NCBI GenBank assembly: GCA_964412395.1
Contig: CAYPOY010000119.1
Coordinates: 1 to 13,958 of the forward strand
Source: CAYPOY01 sp964412395
GTDB lineage: Bacteria; Chloroflexota; Anaerolineae; B4-G1
Length of the DNA stretch: 13,958 nucleotides
Reading direction: 5' to 3'
Part shown: positions 13,893 through 13,958 of the stretch, piece after piece
Layout of the letters: each line of letters starts with the position of its first letter
Position numbering within the stretch: position 1 is the first letter of the stretch
The notes under the pieces: generated by a model
Told to the model about the DNA's origin: nothing
The model's database searches: none
Seen by the model: the letters and a program-made list of their open reading frames with translations, nothing else
Program-made: the position numbers and the translations under genes

Positions 13893-13958
13893 ATGCGCGT
13901 CTCGATCAAGGACATCGCCAAAGCGGCCAACGTTTCCCATTCGACCGTTTCCCGCGCC
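13893..13958 (+). CDS. LacI-family transcriptional regulator, N-terminal start (continues beyond window)
   Basis: ATG 13893 opens 22 codons to the window end: MRVSIKDIAKAANVSHSTVSRA, the classic LacI/GalR helix-turn-helix start (IKDIA..A.VS.STVSR). GGAGC at 13880-13884 is a fair ribosome site. The effector domain is outside the window, so the ligand cannot be guessed. It has its own promoter and operator-like palindromes and is probably a separate, sugar- or nucleoside-type unit unrelated to methyl transfer, although that is inference. Confidence 0.88.
   Translation, partial: MRVSIKDIAKAANVSHSTVSRA

Noticed and set aside
13757..13930. N-terminal part of the minus-strand frame ending at 13469 as a real protein start
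   Set aside because: It overlaps a consensus promoter, two operator-like palindromes and the LacI-type coding start on the other strand and shows no resemblance to PyrD-like proteins.
1..13958. CRISPR array, tRNA, rRNA, transposase or integrase gene
   Set aside because: No regularly spaced short repeats, no tRNA cloverleaf-like segment and no recombinase motifs were seen on either strand.

Overview
The window looks like a piece of an uncultured anaerobic bacterium that uses corrinoid (B12)-dependent methyl transfer. It contains all four parts of an O-demethylase or methylamine-type system: methyltransferase I, a corrinoid protein, a methylcorrinoid:tetrahydrofolate methyltransferase, and an ATP-dependent corrinoid reactivator. 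It also holds accessory families that often travel with such systems: DUF6951, DUF1638, a MetH-activation-like protein and a lone HyuA-type ATPase. The G+C content, the use of TTG/GTG starts and a small G+C-rich palindromic element would fit Chloroflexota (Anaerolineae-like), but taxonomy cannot be settled from this sequence alone.

Layout. (1) 3-461: the 3' end of an MttB-family methyltransferase, followed by a terminator-like hairpin. (2) 655-4642: duplicated cassette copy A, made of DUF6951, a RACo-like activator, a DUF71/Dph6-like ATPase and an MtrH/AcsE-like methyltransferase. The RACo gene carries a run of 100 N that is very probably an empty scaffold gap. (3) 4757-6913: a lower-G+C transcription unit with an operator-like palindrome, a UroD/MtaA-fold methyltransferase, a corrinoid protein and a strong intrinsic terminator. 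(4) 7009-10519: a MetH-activation-like gene, then cassette copy B (a DUF6951 remnant of 17 codons, an intact RACo and an MtrH/AcsE-like gene). (5) 10615-13423: a HyuA-type gene, an internally deleted third remnant of the MtrH/AcsE-like gene, and DUF1638. (6) 13469-13958: the truncated end of a dihydroorotate-dehydrogenase-like gene on the minus strand, abutting a consensus promoter, operator-like palindromes and the start of a LacI-family regulator.

Likely joint working (inference from families): the UroD-fold and MttB-type proteins take methyl groups from unknown methylated or methoxylated substrates and pass them to the corrinoid protein. The MtrH/AcsE-like proteins then move the methyl to tetrahydrofolate for the Wood-Ljungdahl or one-carbon pool. 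The RACo proteins restore cob(II)alamin to cob(I)alamin. The DUF71-type ATPase may serve cobamide salvage.

The most interesting structure is evolutionary. Cassette RACo-MtrH/AcsE (with DUF6951 in front and DUF1638 behind) has been duplicated around the UroD-type module. Several parts have since decayed by clean in-frame internal deletions, and single-copy genes of different base composition sit between them.
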